Assembly: GCA_964652155.1 (NCBI GenBank)
Contig: CAZZBK010000011.1
Span: 1 to 64,000, forward strand
Origin: CAZZBK01 sp964652155
Lineage (GTDB): Bacteria; Planctomycetota; Planctomycetia; Pirellulales; PNKZ01
Length of the DNA stretch: 64,000 nt
Direction of reading: 5' to 3'
Made by a program: the position numbers and the translations under genes. Positions 61,938-64,000 of the stretch are shown here, piece by piece. Numbering within the stretch: the first letter of the stretch is position 1; each line of letters opens with the position of its first letter. The notes under the pieces are model-generated. The model searched no databases and was not told where the DNA came from. It saw nothing but the letters and a program-made list of their open reading frames with translations.

Positions 61938-62827
61938 GGCTCGGCCCGACGGTCGAGATAGCCGCGCAAGAACTGCCGCAACTCGGCACCGTGCTCGGCG
62001 TCTTCCATGGCGAACTCGGCAAACGCCTGGAAATAGCTGGCAAAGTTGCCGATGTCGTATCGCTGTTCGCCAGCGGGCAAAGGGATGCCGAGCACGCGCC
62101 CACCCCGCCGCAACAATAGGGCAATGGCGTCGGTGAGTTGAATCTCGTCGCCGACGCCGCGTTGTGTTTCATGTAGAAACGAAAAGATCTTGGGATGAAA
62201 CAAATAGCGTCCGGCGACCGCGAGGCAGCTTGGCGGCGGGATCGTCCGGGGCTTCTCGATCAGGTCGGCAAGTTCAAAGTAGCCTTGGTGTTGCACGCGC
62301 GGCTTGGCAATGCCGTAGTACTTGGCCTCCGCCTCCGGCACGGTCTCGAAGGCAATCACGGCATCGGGCTGCTGCTGCTCATACAACTCGATCATGCGAG
62401 CCACGATGCGCGATTGCGAGTTGAGCCCGATGATCGAATCGCCCAGCGCCACGACAAAAGGCTGCTCGCCCACGACTGTTTCGGCGCAGAGGATGGCGTG
62501 GCCCAGGCCGAGTTGCTGTGATTGTCGCGTGTAACAGTAGGTGACGCCGTTCCACTCGAAGTCGAGCGCGGCAAGCAAGTCCTCTTGGCCCTTCTCGCGC
62601 AGTCGGTCGCGCAACTCTTCGTTGATATCAAAATGATTTTCGATCGCGGCCTTGCCGGGGCCCGTCACAAACAGCACGCGATCAATGCCCGAGGACGTGA
62701 GCTCCTCGATGATCCATTGGACGGTTGGCTTGCGTCCCACCGGCAGCATTTCCTTGGGCTGACTCTTGGTGTGCGGGAGCAAACGACTGCCGTGTCCGGC
62801 AACAGGAATAACGGCATGGAACTTCAT
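61934..62827 (-). CDS. galU: UTP-glucose-1-phosphate uridylyltransferase
   Basis: 297 residues. VIPVAGHGSRLLPHTKSQPK is the nucleotide loop with the catalytic Arg and Lys; ALGDSIIGL holds the metal site and EKPRTIPPPS the sugar-binding region. GALU-type length. It normally makes UDP-glucose from glucose-1-phosphate; here the coupled glucuronokinase-like gene raises the chance that it accepts other sugar-1-phosphates. It overlaps that gene by 4 bases. Confidence 0.92.
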   Translation of the reverse strand: MKFHAVIPVAGHGSRLLPHTKSQPKEMLPVGRKPTVQWIIEELTSSGIDRVLFVTGPGKAAIENHFDINEELRDRLREKGQEDLLAALDFEWNGVTYCYTRQSQQLGLGHAILCAETVVGEQPFVVALGDSIIGLNSQSRIVARMIELYEQQQPDAVIAFETVPEAEAKYYGIAKPRVQHQGYFELADLIEKPRTIPPPSCLAVAGRYLFHPKIFSFLHETQRGVGDEIQLTDAIALLLRRGGRVLGIPLPAGEQRYDIGNFASYFQAFAEFAMEDAEHGAELRQFLRGYLDRRAEP

Positions 62828-62912
62828 CGGATTTCCAGAGTGTGGACTGCTTTAAGGCACAAGGCAACTCGGCAAGCATGCGAGTGTAAGATGCCGCGCG
62901 CCGCTTGCCAAG

Positions 62913-63854
62913 TCAGCGAAAAAAGACCCGCTGGGCGGTGTTCCGCAACAGCGATTGCTTATCACCCGCGGACAAGAAATCGAGCCGCTGGGCGATAAAA
63001 TCGACGCTCGATCGATAGGTGTGCCCCTGCTGCACCTGATACGGACAGTCGGTCGCCCACATCAATCGGTCAACGCCATACGCATCGAGCAGCCGCCGCG
63101 TCATGGGGATCAAATCGTCGTAGGGCATTTGCTTCTTGCCCAACGCATAATAAGCCGACAGCTTGACCGTCACGTGCTTGTGCCGCGACAAATTGCATAG
63201 CTGGCTCAAATCGCTCTCGCGAATCGTGCCGTCGGTCCCAATGCGCGCGTAATGGTCGATGACCACGGGCGTGTTGGGATGGCGCGTGCAGAGTTGATCG
63301 GCGATCGCGAGCATGTTCGGATTGATGAGCAGGCACATATTGAGCCCGTCGCTCGCGCCGACCTTCCACATCGCATCGATGCCGGGCTGGGCAAAGAACG
63401 CCTCGGGATCGGCGCCGCGCGGGAAGAGTCGATAGCCGGTGACCCCTTGCGGCGTCAGTGAGCGCATGGTCGCGGCGACATGCTCGGCCTGGGGGTCTAT
63501 CACCGCGACGCCACGAAACCGACCCGGGTAGCGACGGATCATGTCGAGCATGTAAGAGTTGTCGTAGCGATAAAAGCTCATCTGGATGAGCACGACCCGA
63601 TCGACGCCGCAGGGCTCGGCCTCGGCGAGCAATTCATCGGCCGTGAATGACGGCGGCAGCATGTCGCTCAGCTTGAAACCGCTGGCGAGCGGATACTTGG
63701 CCACGTCGGGGGTCCAAACGTGGCTATGGGCGTCGATGTAGCCCGAGCCGATGGCAGGCGCGGCGGCTGAGGCTGCGGCGGTCATGGCGATCCCTCCTAA
63801 AATGGCTCCGCCGAGTTTCAGGGCGTCGCGACGATCAAAATGCGGTCCTGCCAT
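62913..63854 (-). CDS. Tat-exported amidohydrolase-2 family protein
   Basis: 313 residues from ATG 63854, where GGAG lies 9 bases upstream. The leader DRRDALKLGGAILGGIAM has a Tat-like twin Arg and hydrophobic stretch. Metal-site motifs of amidohydrolase 2: YIDAHSHVW, PVVIDHYARIG and LMWATDCPYQ. These TIM-barrel enzymes hydrolyse lactones or decarboxylate aromatic acids; the substrate is unknown. It is followed downstream by galU on the same strand, 85 bases away. Confidence 0.88.
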   Translation of the reverse strand: MAGPHFDRRDALKLGGAILGGIAMTAAASAAAPAIGSGYIDAHSHVWTPDVAKYPLASGFKLSDMLPPSFTADELLAEAEPCGVDRVVLIQMSFYRYDNSYMLDMIRRYPGRFRGVAVIDPQAEHVAATMRSLTPQGVTGYRLFPRGADPEAFFAQPGIDAMWKVGASDGLNMCLLINPNMLAIADQLCTRHPNTPVVIDHYARIGTDGTIRESDLSQLCNLSRHKHVTVKLSAYYALGKKQMPYDDLIPMTRRLLDAYGVDRLMWATDCPYQVQQGHTYRSSVDFIAQRLDFLSAGDKQSLLRNTAQRVFFR

Positions 63855-63970
63855 GTGATTGCTCCGGATCGGGGGCTTGCGCGGCATTCGATGTAGTGTC
63901 TGGCTCGCGTGGCTTATAGAATAGTCGACGCAGTGGGAATCTCAACATCGACTTTTCGAGGAACCTGGAC

Positions 63971-64000
63971 ATGCGTTGGCTGTGTGCATTGACCTGGGTG
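63971..64000 (+). CDS. Start of a truncated exported protein
   Basis: ATG 63971 opens MRWLCALTWV, which looks like the start of a signal peptide. Only ten codons lie inside the window. It is divergent from the amidohydrolase. Nothing can be said about function. Confidence 0.35.
   Translation, partial: MRWLCALTWV

Overview
The window is a high-GC bacterial chromosome segment, one scaffold with a 100-N gap at 21583-21682. It most likely comes from a planctomycete of the Pirellulales type. The signs are a DUF1559 pseudopilin-like protein, many twin-arginine or Sec exported enzymes of families expanded in planctomycetes (Gfo/Idh oxidoreductase, CehA/McbA hydrolase, SASA esterase, AXE1 esterase, PAP2 phosphatase), several exported proteins of unknown function, and loosely packed genes on both strands. 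No phage, transposase, integrase or CRISPR array was seen. The assignment is inferred from gene content, not from a marker-gene tree.

Layout. 1-2670: an AT-rich orphan gene, then a divergent pair made of a FabD-like acyltransferase and an SDR that has lost its catalytic Ser and Tyr. 2762-2990: a compact unit with a promoter-like sequence, an 11-codon ORF, a strong hairpin and a terminator. 3054-4439: a long disordered Arg/Asp/Glu/Gly-rich protein. 4689-6822: an arginine-to-proline pair, a LOR/ornithine-cyclodeaminase-type protein plus an arginine-dihydrolase-like protein, which are fused in cyanobacterial ArgZ/AgrE. 6936-7008: tRNA-Ala(GGC). 7348-9331: a small membrane protein, a class V aminotransferase and coaD. 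9636-11551: three exported proteins of unknown function. 11729-15883: a Tat-exported molybdenum hydroxylase (small, large and FAD subunits) plus a small Cys protein; the ligands of two Fe-S clusters are missing. 16368-23723: cold-shock protein, iron alcohol dehydrogenase, a heme-binding-like protein, a Gfo/Idh protein, a gapped gene, an esterase and a P-loop kinase.

23760-30384 (minus strand) is a six-gene operon for a GDP-heptose-type sugar: C-methyltransferase, SDR, hddA-like kinase, glycosyltransferase/methyltransferase fusion, SDR and hddC-like nucleotidyltransferase. 30744-44410 is mixed: M20 peptidase, HemL-like aminotransferase, three membrane proteins of unknown function, SASA esterase, ychF, CehA-like hydrolase, PAP2 phosphatase, a GT39 transferase and dapA. 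44806-49938 holds three exported proteins in a row: PASTA plus Sel1 repeats, a coiled-coil protein, and PDZ plus Sel1 repeats. 50055-56546: pdxJ, small proteins, the DUF1559 pseudopilin, a UvrD/Rep helicase and a Kv-like potassium channel. 56770-62827 (minus strand) carries glcD-glcE-glcF and, upstream, galU overlapping a glucuronokinase-like GHMP kinase. The window ends with a Tat-exported amidohydrolase and the start of another exported protein.

Best candidates for something new: the PASTA-Sel1 / coiled-coil / PDZ-Sel1 cluster, the small transcription unit at 2762-2990, and the molybdenum hydroxylase with missing Fe-S ligands. The split arginine dihydrolase pair and the glucuronokinase/GalU pair are strong pathway predictions that could be tested.
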